Made by a program: the position numbers and the translations under genes. Of a DNA stretch of 64,000 bases, positions 50,334 to 58,772 are shown one piece after another (position 1 is the stretch's first letter; every line of letters starts with the position of its first letter). Source of the stretch: Acidimicrobiales bacterium (GTDB lineage Bacteria; Actinomycetota; Acidimicrobiia; Acidimicrobiales; DATDAH01); NCBI GenBank assembly GCA_016794585.1, contig JAEUJM010000040.1, forward strand, positions 124,001-188,000. Direction: 5' to 3'. A model generated the notes under the pieces. It had not been told where the DNA came from. It worked only from the letters and a program-made list of their open reading frames with translations, and did no database searches.

Positions 50334-51600
50334 CCGCCCGCCCCGACTCCTGCTCGTGCCGGCGTTCCTCGGGGGCCACGGCGGCCTCGAGAACCACGTC
50401 CTGTCCCACGCCCGCGTCGCGGCCCGCGCCGGCTACGAGGTCACGGTGGTCACGCCCCGGCCGATCCCCGCCGACGGCGAGCTCGGCCCCCTCCTACGCG
50501 AATGGGCCGAGGTCGACGACGCCGAGCGCCACTGGCGGGCCACCCCCGCCGGTCGGGTCGCCCGTGCCGGGGCCGGCGCCAAGGAGCTCGCCACGCGACG
50601 CCGACCGCTCGACGCCCGCCGACGGGCCACCTTGGCCCTCGATCGGGCCCGGCCGTACCTCGACGGCTACTGGCAGGGCGACGGCTCGACCACGGTGCAC
50701 CGGGCCGACCTCGTCCACACCTTCGGCAAGCCGAAACCCTTCGTCACCGGCGCCATCCGCGCCGCGGCGGACGCCGGCGTCCCCGTCGTCTACACCGAGA
50801 TCGCGCAGGTCACCGAGGCGTATGCCGCCCGTCCCGACCTCGTCGGGTTCCGTGCCGTCGCCGACCGCTGCGACCACGTCGCGGTCATGGCCGAGCACCA
50901 GGGCGACGACGTGCGCGCCCGCTTCGGCTACGAGGGACCCGTGACCATCGTCGAGCAATGGGCCGACGGCGTGGAGGAGGAGCTCCTGGCCATCGATCGG
51001 CTCCCCGCCGCCCCCCAGGCGGGCGTCGTCCGCATCGGGTCGCTGTGCCGCCTCAGCGGCGAGAAGGGCCTCGACACCCTGCTGGCGGCCTTCGCCCGCA
51101 TCGCGCCGGACCGACCCGGCGCCCGGCTCATCGTGGCGGGCACCGGTGCCTGCGAGGCCGACCTGCGCCACCTCGCCCGACGCTCGGGCATCACCGAGCG
51201 GGTCGAGTTCCTCGGCTTCGTGCCCGACCGCGCGGCCTTCTACCGCGACGTCGACGTGTTCGCCGTGTGCTCGATCGAGGAGGGCGGCCCCATCACCGGG
51301 GCCGAGGCGATGGCGGCGGCCCTGCCCATCGTCACCACTCCGTGCGGGGCCATGCCCGATCGTGTCCGCGATGGCGTCGAAGGCCTGCGCATCGCCGTCG
51401 GCAACGTCGACGCCACCGCCGCCGCCCTCGACCGCCTGGTCGGCGACCCCGCCCTCCGTCACGATCTCGGGGCCGCGGCCCGGGCCCGCTACCTCGAGCG
51501 CAACACCCGGGCGGCGAACGAGCAGCGCCTGCTCGACCTGTGGCAGGGGCTCCGCGACGATGCCCGCCGGGCGCCGGCACGGGCGACGGCGACGCCATGA
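50326..51600 (+). CDS. GT4 glycosyltransferase
   Basis: 424 residues, overlapping Wzt by 8 bp. GLENHVLSHARVAARAGYEVTVV is the GT4 N-terminal helix; the donor half has RIGSLCRLSGEKGLDTLLAAF, LIVAGTGACEADL and EEGGPITGAEAMAAALPIV, a full E-x7-E motif. It is a predicted cytosolic retaining glycosyltransferase. It is clearly different from the tandem array, which uses D-x7-E. Confidence 0.92.
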   Translation: MADRPPRLLLVPAFLGGHGGLENHVLSHARVAARAGYEVTVVTPRPIPADGELGPLLREWAEVDDAERHWRATPAGRVARAGAGAKELATRRRPLDARRRATLALDRARPYLDGYWQGDGSTTVHRADLVHTFGKPKPFVTGAIRAAADAGVPVVYTEIAQVTEAYAARPDLVGFRAVADRCDHVAVMAEHQGDDVRARFGYEGPVTIVEQWADGVEEELLAIDRLPAAPQAGVVRIGSLCRLSGEKGLDTLLAAFARIAPDRPGARLIVAGTGACEADLRHLARRSGITERVEFLGFVPDRAAFYRDVDVFAVCSIEEGGPITGAEAMAAALPIVTTPCGAMPDRVRDGVEGLRIAVGNVDATAAALDRLVGDPALRHDLGAAARARYLERNTRAANEQRLLDLWQGLRDDARRAPARATATP

Positions 51601-52352
51601 CCACGATCGTCGACCGGGCCCGGCGGATCGTCGCCGGCGCCACCCGGCGCGGGTGCCGTCGCCACCCGGTGACCGTGCCGCTGCCCGGCGGCCGGAGCCT
51701 GCGGTGGCGCGAGGACGATCGCTATCCCGAGTCGATGCTGGACGGCACGTACGAGCCCGATCTCGTGAACCACCTGCTCCGCGAGCTCACTCCGGGAGCC
51801 ACCCTCCTCGACCTGGGCGCCAACAGCGGCTACCTCAGCTTCCTGTCGAAGGCGGTGGTGGGCGCCGCCGGGCGGGTGATCGCCGTCGAGCCCCACCCAG
51901 ACAACCTCGCCACCCTGCAGGACCGCAGCCGCCTGAACCCGGACCTTCCCGTCGAGGTGCTGCCTGCCGCGGTCGCACCCGCCACGGGCACCGTGACGAT
52001 GCACCTCACGCGGAACCTCGCGAACGGCCGCATCGACGAGGCCGGCTGGAGCCACCAGAAGCCCGCGGTGGACACCGCAGTCGTCCCCGCCCGGTCCCTC
52101 GACGACCTCCTGACCGACGCGGCGCCCGACGTCGTGAAGATCGACATCGAGGGAGCGGAGGGGGCGGTGCTCGACGCCTCGACCGGGCCCGGCGGATGGC
52201 CGACCCGCCCGGTGTTCCTCGTGGAGTACCACGGTCACGACAACCGCGACCGGTGCCTCGCCGTGGCCCGCCGGTGGGGCTGGGAGACGAGCGACGAGCC
52301 CGACGCCGGCGAGCTCCCGGCCGGCCTGCTCGTCCTCGGTCCGCCGCGATGA
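51597..52352 (+). CDS. FkbM-family SAM methyltransferase
   Basis: 251 residues from ATG 51597 (ATGA overlap). It shows LLDLGANSGYLSFLSKAVV, RVIAVEPHPDNLATL and VVKIDIEGAEGAVLDA, the three FkbM landmarks. The family O-methylates hydroxyls of glycans and macrolides. Placed after Wzt, it may cap or decorate the chain recognised by the Wzt C-domain. Confidence 0.92.
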   Translation: MTTIVDRARRIVAGATRRGCRRHPVTVPLPGGRSLRWREDDRYPESMLDGTYEPDLVNHLLRELTPGATLLDLGANSGYLSFLSKAVVGAAGRVIAVEPHPDNLATLQDRSRLNPDLPVEVLPAAVAPATGTVTMHLTRNLANGRIDEAGWSHQKPAVDTAVVPARSLDDLLTDAAPDVVKIDIEGAEGAVLDASTGPGGWPTRPVFLVEYHGHDNRDRCLAVARRWGWETSDEPDAGELPAGLLVLGPPR

Positions 52353-53575
52353 GCCCTGCCGACCGCGCCGACCTGGCCGATGCCGACGTCGTCCACCTCA
52401 GTTTCAACCCGCCGTTCGCAGCGGGCTCGTACAACTCGCTCATCCAAGCCCTGCTCCACCACGACGGACCGCTCCGCCAGCTCGCTGTCAGCTTCTGGGA
52501 CGGTCCGGTCCCCCCGTCCGCCGAGGCCGACCGGACCCTGCTCGTGGGGACGGCGGCGCAGGGTCCCATGGCTTCGGCCGCCCTGCGCCTGCCCGAGCGC
52601 GCCCGACGCCTCGCCTTCGAGGGGATGGGGTCACGCGAGCGGATCCGCTACGCCGGCGAGGTGGCGGAGCTGCTGGTGGCCGCCCCGCCGCCCGTGGTCG
52701 TGATCTGGGACGACTACAAGCTCGGGCCCTTCCTGCGCCGCCAGGGAGCGGTCGAACCGGCCTTCGTGCTCTCCCAGCACGGTCGCAGCTACCACCTCCC
52801 GCCCGAACGGGCACGGGCGCTGTACCGCCTCGACACCCTGGACGCCGTCATCACCCTCACCCAGGCGTCGTACCGGGCCGACCGTGCCGAGCTCTACGCC
52901 TACGAGCCGTTGGTCCTGGTGCGTCCCAACGGCGTGGACCTCCGACGCTTCCAGCCCGCCGACGACGCGGCGCGCGCCGGGGCGCGGGCCCGCTGGGCGC
53001 TGCCCGAGGACGGCCCCGTCGTGCTCTTCCTGGCCCGCCTGGCGCCGAGCAAGGGCGCCCACCTCCTCCTGCACTCCTGGGCACGCGTGCTCGATCGCGC
53101 TCCCGGCGCGGTGCTCTGGCTCGTGGGAGGAGGCGACGAGGGATACCTCGCGCGCCTCCGCCACCTCGCCGATCGACTCGGCATCGCCGATCACGTGCGC
53201 TTCCAGGGCCCGGTGGATCGAGACCTCGTGGCGAGCTGCCACGCCGCCGCCGACGTCTACGTGCTCCCGTCCGTGCAGGACGAGGGCCACCCCCTCTCGC
53301 TGCTCGAGGCCATGGCCTCGGGACTGGCCTGTGTCGCGTCGGACTCCCCCGTGGTCGCCGAGCTCCACGGCGACGCCATCGAGCTGGTGGTCGACCCGAA
53401 CGTGGAGGACGCGTTCGTCGAGCCGCTGGGACGCCTCCTCGGCGACTCCACACGGCGGCTGGAGCTGGCCGGGCGGGCCCGCGCCCAGGTCGAGGCCCAC
53501 CACGACCTCCAGGACTACCTCGACGAGGTGACGGCCTTCCTCGGCCGCCTGGCCGCCTCCCGGGGGGGCCGGTGA
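52349..53575 (+). CDS. GT4 glycosyltransferase
   Basis: 408 residues from ATG 52349 (ATGA overlap). The donor half has VLFLARLAPSKGAHLLLHSW, LVGGGDEGYLARL and VQDEGHPLSLLEAMASGLACVAS with a canonical E-x7-E. The N-terminal half (HLSFNPPFAAGSYNSL, VLSQHGRSYHLP) differs from the other GT4 proteins here, suggesting a different acceptor. It is linked by GTGA to the following fusion gene. Confidence 0.92.
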   Translation: MSPADRADLADADVVHLSFNPPFAAGSYNSLIQALLHHDGPLRQLAVSFWDGPVPPSAEADRTLLVGTAAQGPMASAALRLPERARRLAFEGMGSRERIRYAGEVAELLVAAPPPVVVIWDDYKLGPFLRRQGAVEPAFVLSQHGRSYHLPPERARALYRLDTLDAVITLTQASYRADRAELYAYEPLVLVRPNGVDLRRFQPADDAARAGARARWALPEDGPVVLFLARLAPSKGAHLLLHSWARVLDRAPGAVLWLVGGGDEGYLARLRHLADRLGIADHVRFQGPVDRDLVASCHAAADVYVLPSVQDEGHPLSLLEAMASGLACVASDSPVVAELHGDAIELVVDPNVEDAFVEPLGRLLGDSTRRLELAGRARAQVEAHHDLQDYLDEVTAFLGRLAASRGGR

Positions 53576-55503
53576 GGGAGGGCGTCCACCCGGCCAAGGA
53601 AGCCGGCGACCTCCCGCCGTTCGGCCCCCACCGCCTCGTGATCCCGGTGCACATCCCCCACCTGGACGGCTACTTCACCGAGGCCCGCGCCGTGCTGGCC
53701 CGCTGCCTCGACTCCGTGCGGCTCACGGCAGGGGGCCAGGTTGCCGTCACGCTCGTGTCGGACGGCTCCTGCCCCGAGGTGCTGGCCGACCTGCGGGCGG
53801 CACAGGATGCCGGCTGGGTGGACCAGGTCGTGGTCAACCAGCCCAACCGCGGCAAGGTCGACTCGGTCCTCGCCGTCGCCCGCGCCTCCTTCGAGCCCCT
53901 GGTCACCATCAGCGATGCCGACATCTTGTTCCGGCCCGGCTGGGTGGCCGCGGTGGAGGAGCTCTTCACGACGTTCCCCGAGTGCGGGTTCGCCTCGCTG
54001 TTCCCGAGCCCGCCGGGCGCGTTCCACCTGACCTCGGCCACGCTGCTCGGCGCGCTCTCCCGCCGCGAGCTCCAGGTGGGATCGGTCGTCGACGAGGACG
54101 ACCTCGACCGCTTCGCGGCCAGCATCGGCCGACCCGACCTGTTCCCCGAGGAGTGGCGCCGCCACCAACTCCTCGTGCGACGGGCAGGCGTGACCGCGTG
54201 CGTCGGCGCCCCCCACTGGGTGCTCACGCTGCGGCGGGCCGTCATCGACGCGACGCCGCCCGAGCCGTCGCGGCGCGCCGTCGGCGGCTCCGAGACACGG
54301 TGGCTGGACGAGCCGGCCGACCGCATCGGCCTCTGGCGCCTGGCCACGAGCCGTGCCTACGCGCAGCACATGGGCAACGTGGTGGAGCCCTGGATGGACG
54401 ACGAGCTGGAGGCCACGAGGGCCGCCGTCGACGGCGGCGGCGACGACCCGGCGGACGCGAGTGGGCCGACCGGCACTCCCCGGGCGCCGATCACGCCGCA
54501 TGGCCGCATCCCGCTCGCCGGCCGCCTCCCGTGGCCGCTGCGGGCCCGTGTCGCCGATCGTCTCGTGCGGCCCCGCCTCGAGCGTCGCATCCGGCAGGCC
54601 GGGGGGGGTGCGCTGACCGTGGCGGCCAGGGCGGCACTCCGTCGCGCGGACCGGTGGGCGCGGGCAGCGGCGCGGCGCTCCTCGGCGACCTGGCGATGGG
54701 GCCTGAACGCGGGGCCGACCCTCGCCTACCGCCGGAGCCGACCCGTGGTCACGTCGCGCACCGCGGGCCTCGTCGCCGACCTCGACCGCGACGGCATCGC
54801 CACCGTCGCCCTCGACGATCTGGTGGGCACCGAGGCGGCCGCCACCTTCCTGACCGCCGCCGATCGCGCACGACGCGAGCGCACCGCCGCCGTCGACACT
54901 GCCCGGGAGGCGCTGGCGCGCGGCGACGACGGGCCGCAGAAGCCCTTCGTCGTCGGCCTGCTGGAGGGCCCGCCGTCCACGGACCCCGACGACGCGCTCA
55001 CCGGCTTCGCCCTCGATCCTGCGGTGCTGGCCGTCGTGCACGGGTACTACGCGATGTTCGTCCGGCTCCGCTACGTCGACATCTGGCACACCCTCGTCGT
55101 CGACGCCCCACCCACGCAGTCCCAGCTGTGGCACCGCGACCCCGAGGACCGCCTCATCCTCAAGGTGTTCGTCACCCTCGAGGACGTCGACGAGGGCGCG
55201 GGCCCCTTCCACTACGCCCCGGGCACCCACGCGAAGGGCTCGGTCCGACGCCGGCCGGCGGCGAGCGCCGTCGACGGGACCACCCCCCGCTCCACCGACG
55301 ACCAGATGGCGGAGGTACTCCCCTCGGCGCAGTGGCGCACCGCGATCGCTCCGCGCGGCACCGTCGTGTTCGCCGACACCCGCGGCTACCACAAGGGCGG
55401 TCACGCCGTCGCCGAGGAGCGGGTCCTGTACGTGTGCCAGTACCTGTCCCGGGCGGCCGGGCGTGGGGGCATCCCCACGGACCAGCCCGCGCCGAGGCGG
55501 TGA
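53572..55503 (+). CDS. Fusion of GT-A (GT2-like) glycosyltransferase and PhyH-like dioxygenase
   Basis: 643 residues from GTG 53572. The N-terminal domain (about 20-290) is GT2-like: LVIPVHIPHLDGYF, LVSDGSCPEVLADL and ISDADILFRPGW, where D115-A-D117 takes the place of DxD. A basic, Arg/Ala-rich linker (about 305-395) follows. The C-terminal 220 residues are PhyH-like: SQLWHRDPEDRLILKVFV with iron ligands H521 and D523, GPFHYAPGTH, and the distal histidine H607 in DTRGYHKGGHAV. One protein could attach a sugar and hydroxylate the product. I know of no named family with this order. Start and end are locked by GTGA overlaps, so it is not an assembly merger of neighbours. Confidence 0.88.
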   Translation: MREGVHPAKEAGDLPPFGPHRLVIPVHIPHLDGYFTEARAVLARCLDSVRLTAGGQVAVTLVSDGSCPEVLADLRAAQDAGWVDQVVVNQPNRGKVDSVLAVARASFEPLVTISDADILFRPGWVAAVEELFTTFPECGFASLFPSPPGAFHLTSATLLGALSRRELQVGSVVDEDDLDRFAASIGRPDLFPEEWRRHQLLVRRAGVTACVGAPHWVLTLRRAVIDATPPEPSRRAVGGSETRWLDEPADRIGLWRLATSRAYAQHMGNVVEPWMDDELEATRAAVDGGGDDPADASGPTGTPRAPITPHGRIPLAGRLPWPLRARVADRLVRPRLERRIRQAGGGALTVAARAALRRADRWARAAARRSSATWRWGLNAGPTLAYRRSRPVVTSRTAGLVADLDRDGIATVALDDLVGTEAAATFLTAADRARRERTAAVDTAREALARGDDGPQKPFVVGLLEGPPSTDPDDALTGFALDPAVLAVVHGYYAMFVRLRYVDIWHTLVVDAPPTQSQLWHRDPEDRLILKVFVTLEDVDEGAGPFHYAPGTHAKGSVRRRPAASAVDGTTPRSTDDQMAEVLPSAQWRTAIAPRGTVVFADTRGYHKGGHAVAEERVLYVCQYLSRAAGRGGIPTDQPAPRR

Positions 55504-56783
55504 GGGACCGGCGCCTCGCGCGCGACCTCGTCCTGCTCTTCCTCGGGCAGGTGCTCCTGCTCACGCTCTTCCGTGCCGCGCTGCCCGCCGGCGTGGCCGC
55601 CAACGAGGGCTCCGACTACGACGCGTTCTACCGCCCGGTGGCCGAGCAGATCGCCGACGGTCACGGCGTCGTCTTCGGCGACGACCGCACGCCGGCCACG
55701 CGTTACCCGCCCGGGTACCCCCTGCTCCTCGGCGCCACCTTCACGGTCGCGGACGCCACCGGTGCCGAGCGGCAGTCCCTGGTGACCCCCCTGACCATCG
55801 TGATGACGGCGGTCGCCGGCGTGCTCCTGCACCTCGTCGCACGGCGGATCTTCGACCGTCGCCACGCCTGGGTGGCGAGCGTCGCGTGGCTCGCCTACCC
55901 CCTGACCCTCTGGACGACCAAGCAGCCCAACAGCGAGATCCCCTTCCTGGTGCTGCTCTACGGCGTGGTGCTCCTGCTCGTGCCGCCGCTGGGGTCCGGT
56001 CGCGCGGGCTGGCGGCGCCTGGCGGCCGCCGGCGCCCTGCTCGGGGTCGCCGCCGTCGTCCGTCCCGCCGGGCTCCTGCTCGTCCCCGGCTTCGCCCTCG
56101 TGCTGTGGTTGCGCCTGGCCGGCGGCGCCGGTGAGCGCACGCGGCGCGCCGGTACCTTCGTGGCCGCGTGCGCGGTGCCCGTGCTGGCGGTCTCGGCCTG
56201 GATGAGCACGGCCGCGGGCACCCCGGTGCTGCTGTCCGACGCCAACGACGCCAACCTCGTCGAGGGACTCAGCTTCGCCGTGGACTCCCCGGCCGAGGCC
56301 GAGGACCTCCCCATGCCGGGTGGGCTGCGGGACTTCGTCGTCGAGACCCACGCTCGCGAGGGTGAGCTGCTCCGGGACGGCAGCGCCCGCAGCTACCTGG
56401 GCGAGGCGCTCAGGGAGCGCCCGGTGGTCGTGGGCCAGCTCGTGGCCTACAAGGCCGCACGGTCCTGGTACGGGACGGAGTCGTTCCGCTTCGAGGGCGC
56501 TCTGCTGCTCACCCAGCTCGCCTGGGTGGGGACGGCCGTGGTGGGAGCGGTGGCCGCCCGCCGGCGCAGCCCGGCCGGCCGCTGGTACGTCTGGCTGGTG
56601 CTCGCCCTGACCGGCTGCGCCTGGCTGGCGGCCATCGGCGCCCTGTCCATCGTGCGGTACCTGGTGCCCACCCTGGGCCTCTTCGCCCCCCTCGTCGCCG
56701 TCGCCGTCCTCTCCGCGGCCGACGCCGTCGCCGTCAGGCGCGGGCGAGCACGAGGTACTGCGCCCCGCCCGGAAGCCGGCTGA
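55500..56783 (+). CDS. Integral-membrane glycosyltransferase, GT39/ArnT-like (GT-C)
   Basis: 427 residues from GTG 55500 (GTGA overlap). One hydrophobic segment at the N-terminus is followed by an acidic loop NEGSDYDAFYRPVAEQI carrying the GT-C type aspartate, then TRYPPGYPLLLGA and eight to nine further membrane segments. The family transfers sugars from polyprenyl-phosphate donors on the outer face of the membrane; the GT2 gene at 57.4-58.7 kb is of the class that makes such donors. Its last 50 bp overlap the convergent methyltransferase. Confidence 0.85.
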   Translation: MRDRRLARDLVLLFLGQVLLLTLFRAALPAGVAANEGSDYDAFYRPVAEQIADGHGVVFGDDRTPATRYPPGYPLLLGATFTVADATGAERQSLVTPLTIVMTAVAGVLLHLVARRIFDRRHAWVASVAWLAYPLTLWTTKQPNSEIPFLVLLYGVVLLLVPPLGSGRAGWRRLAAAGALLGVAAVVRPAGLLLVPGFALVLWLRLAGGAGERTRRAGTFVAACAVPVLAVSAWMSTAAGTPVLLSDANDANLVEGLSFAVDSPAEAEDLPMPGGLRDFVVETHAREGELLRDGSARSYLGEALRERPVVVGQLVAYKAARSWYGTESFRFEGALLLTQLAWVGTAVVGAVAARRRSPAGRWYVWLVLALTGCAWLAAIGALSIVRYLVPTLGLFAPLVAVAVLSAADAVAVRRGRARGTAPRPEAG

Positions 56784-57414
56784 GCGCCCGCTCCGTCGGC
56801 CGCAGCGGCGCCAGCGCCCGGGGGAACCAGAACCCCGTGGTGGTGGGCCGGACCTCGGCGAAGCCCGCCTCGTGCACCAGTCGGCGGGCGCGCGGGATGC
56901 TGAGCATCACCGCGTCACGATCGAACGGGATCCGTCGCATGACGAGGCGGGCCCCGGGGTTCCAGGGGTTGTTCTCGAACAAGGCCAGCCATCCGCCGGG
57001 GGCCAGGACGGCCCGCAGCCCCGCGAGCACGCGGGGCTGCTCGGCGGACGGGATGTGGTGGAAGGCGCCGTTGACGTAGCAGAGGTCGAACGTGCCGGCC
57101 GGGAGGTCGGTGCCCGACACGAACGTGATGCCGGGGGCGCCGTGGCGTTCCCGGGCCCGCTCGACCGCCGCCTCGGCCAGGTCGAAGCCGACGACCTCCG
57201 CACCGGGGAACGTGCGCGCCAGCGCCGCCGCGGTGTCTCCGACCCCGCACGCGAAGTCCAGGATGCGTCGGGGCCGCGCCTCGGTGGGCAGGCGGCCGGA
57301 CAACCAGCGCAGGCGCCCCTCGATGAACCAGCCCTTGTCCTCACCGGACAGCGAGAGCCCCTCGGCCAACATCGCGTCGTACTCGTCGGCCCGCTCGAAC
57401 AGCTCCTCGCCCAT
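56734..57414 (-). CDS. Class I SAM-dependent methyltransferase
   Basis: 226 residues from ATG 57414; GTG 57441 would add nine residues and overlap the upstream gene. Motif I is RRILDFACGVGDTAAALA, then VVGFDLAEAAVERA and CYVNGAFHHIP and LAPGGWLALFENNPWN. The protein ends inside the coding end of the GT39-like gene on the other strand (50-bp convergent overlap). Acceptor unknown. It is co-transcribed with the GT2 gene upstream. Confidence 0.87.
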   Translation of the reverse strand: MGEELFERADEYDAMLAEGLSLSGEDKGWFIEGRLRWLSGRLPTEARPRRILDFACGVGDTAAALARTFPGAEVVGFDLAEAAVERARERHGAPGITFVSGTDLPAGTFDLCYVNGAFHHIPSAEQPRVLAGLRAVLAPGGWLALFENNPWNPGARLVMRRIPFDRDAVMLSIPRARRLVHEAGFAEVRPTTTGFWFPRALAPLRPTERALSRLPGGAQYLVLARA

Positions 57415-57427
57415 CAGGTCCGTGGCC

Positions 57428-58669
57428 TCACCCGGCGGCACCGACGAGGTGGGGCTCCGCCTCCGGCGGCGGCTGCCGCGCCTCGGCCTCTCGACGCTGG
57501 GTGAGGCGTTCGTCGACCAGCACGAGGAACGAGTCGATGACCCGCACGACGATGAGGATGAGGGCGACCGAGTACAGGGTGGTCATGGCGATGAAGCGCG
57601 ACCAGTGCTCGTAGGTGGCCCCCGTGCGCACGAGCTGGAGGAAGCTGGGGAGCACCAGCAGGCCGCCCAGCAGGAACAGCGCCGCGGGGACGGCCCAGAA
57701 CCAGCGGCTCGCGGACACCCGCCGCACGGCCGGCCGCACGCCCGTGCGGACCACCTGTGGCATCAACGTGACGTCGACGATGCGGGCGGTGAGGTAGGCC
57801 CCGCTGGCGAGCAGGAGCGCGGCGGTGACGAGCAGGCTGCTGACCAGGAAGCGGTAGATCATCCACTCCTGGAGGCGCTGGTTCTCGAGGTAGTAGAGGG
57901 TGGGTCCGACCATCAACAGCGTGGCCACGGCGAGACAGAGCGCCGCGGGCGGGCCGAGCAGGCGGGCCGGCCGGTAGAGCGCGGCGGTCCGCAGGATCAC
58001 CCACAGGAACCGCCCCCCGTCGGACACCGCGGAGAGCTTCGACTCACCCTCGCGCTCGTCGTAGGGCATCTCGATCTCGACCAGGTGGAGGTCGTCGTCG
58101 AGCAGCACCCGGGCGCTCATGGCCGGCGTGAAGTGCAGGCCGTCGGGCAGGGGGTACAGCTTTGCCAAGCTCGAGCGACGGACGACCCGCATGCCGCTGG
58201 CGGTGTCGGACACGTCCTCGGACGACACCGCCCGGAGCAGGCCCGCGAAGATGCGGTTCCCCACCCGGCGCACGAGCGGCATCTTGCTGGTGGCGCTCAT
58301 TCGGGAGCCCAGCACCACGTCGACGTCGCGCTCGTCGAGGGTCGCGCACAGGTCGGCGAAGAACACCGGGTCGCACGTGCCGTCGGCGTCGAGGAAGCCC
58401 AACAGCTCCGCGTCCGAAGCCGACCACGCCGCCTTGATGGCGGCGCCGTAGCCCTGGTTCTGCTCGAACACGATGAGGTCGACCTGCTCGAGGTGGCGGC
58501 TCGCCCGCTCGACGGTGCGATCGGTGGACCCGTCGCTGACGACGGTGACGGCGACCTCGGTCACCGGTGAGCGCTCGATGATCGTCGAGCGCGCCGCCAG
58601 GGTGCGCTCGATGATCGACTCGATGCTGTCCTCCTCGTCGAGCGCCGGGATGGCGATCAACAGCTTCAC
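57428..58669 (-). CDS. GT2 glycosyltransferase with C-terminal membrane helices (polyprenyl-phosphate sugar synthase-like)
   Basis: 413 residues from GTG 58669. The GT-A domain shows IAIPALDEEDSIESII, VVSDGSTDRTVERA, NQGYGAAIKAAW and GFLDADGTCDP (DAD metal motif). About four membrane segments follow from residue 235 on. This layout matches DPM1/GtrB-like enzymes that load a sugar on a polyprenyl phosphate. The product could feed the GT39-like enzyme encoded 0.6 kb away on the opposite strand (inference). The start codon overlaps a short upstream frame, described separately. Confidence 0.9.
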   Translation of the reverse strand: MKLLIAIPALDEEDSIESIIERTLAARSTIIERSPVTEVAVTVVSDGSTDRTVERASRHLEQVDLIVFEQNQGYGAAIKAAWSASDAELLGFLDADGTCDPVFFADLCATLDERDVDVVLGSRMSATSKMPLVRRVGNRIFAGLLRAVSSEDVSDTASGMRVVRRSSLAKLYPLPDGLHFTPAMSARVLLDDDLHLVEIEMPYDEREGESKLSAVSDGGRFLWVILRTAALYRPARLLGPPAALCLAVATLLMVGPTLYYLENQRLQEWMIYRFLVSSLLVTAALLLASGAYLTARIVDVTLMPQVVRTGVRPAVRRVSASRWFWAVPAALFLLGGLLVLPSFLQLVRTGATYEHWSRFIAMTTLYSVALILIVVRVIDSFLVLVDERLTQRREAEARQPPPEAEPHLVGAAG

Positions 58670-58692
58670 GAAGACGCGCCCCCCAGCACCAT
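58666..58692 (-). CDS. Eight-codon leader frame coupled to the GT2 gene
   Basis: ATG 58692 opens the frame MVLGGASS, whose TGA (58668-58666) overlaps the GTG start of the GT2 gene (GTGA). It begins 6 nt after a -10-like TATCCT. Translation of this leader would deliver ribosomes to the GT2 start. The alternative is that the six Gs within it simply act as a Shine-Dalgarno for GTG 58669. Confidence 0.35.
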   Translation of the reverse strand: MVLGGASS

Positions 58693-58698
58693 GGCGCC

Positions 58699-58704
58699 AG
58701 GATA
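58699..58704 (-). promoter_or_regulatory. -10 element of the GT2-methyltransferase unit
   Basis: Minus-strand TATCCT followed by 6 nt and ATG 58692, the spacing of a leaderless start. No -35 is evident. Confidence 0.45.
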
Positions 58705-58759
58705 GGTGCCCGCCCGACGGGGAGGGACCCCTCGGGTCCGTGCGGCCCGTCCTGGGTCG

Positions 58760-58765
58760 TATGCT
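58760..58765 (+). promoter_or_regulatory. Leaderless -10 of the epimerase gene
   Basis: TATGCT followed by exactly 7 nt and ATG 58773, without a Shine-Dalgarno. It supports 58773 over the in-frame ATG 58761, which lies inside the hexamer. Confidence 0.55.
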
Positions 58766-58772
58766 CTCGCCG

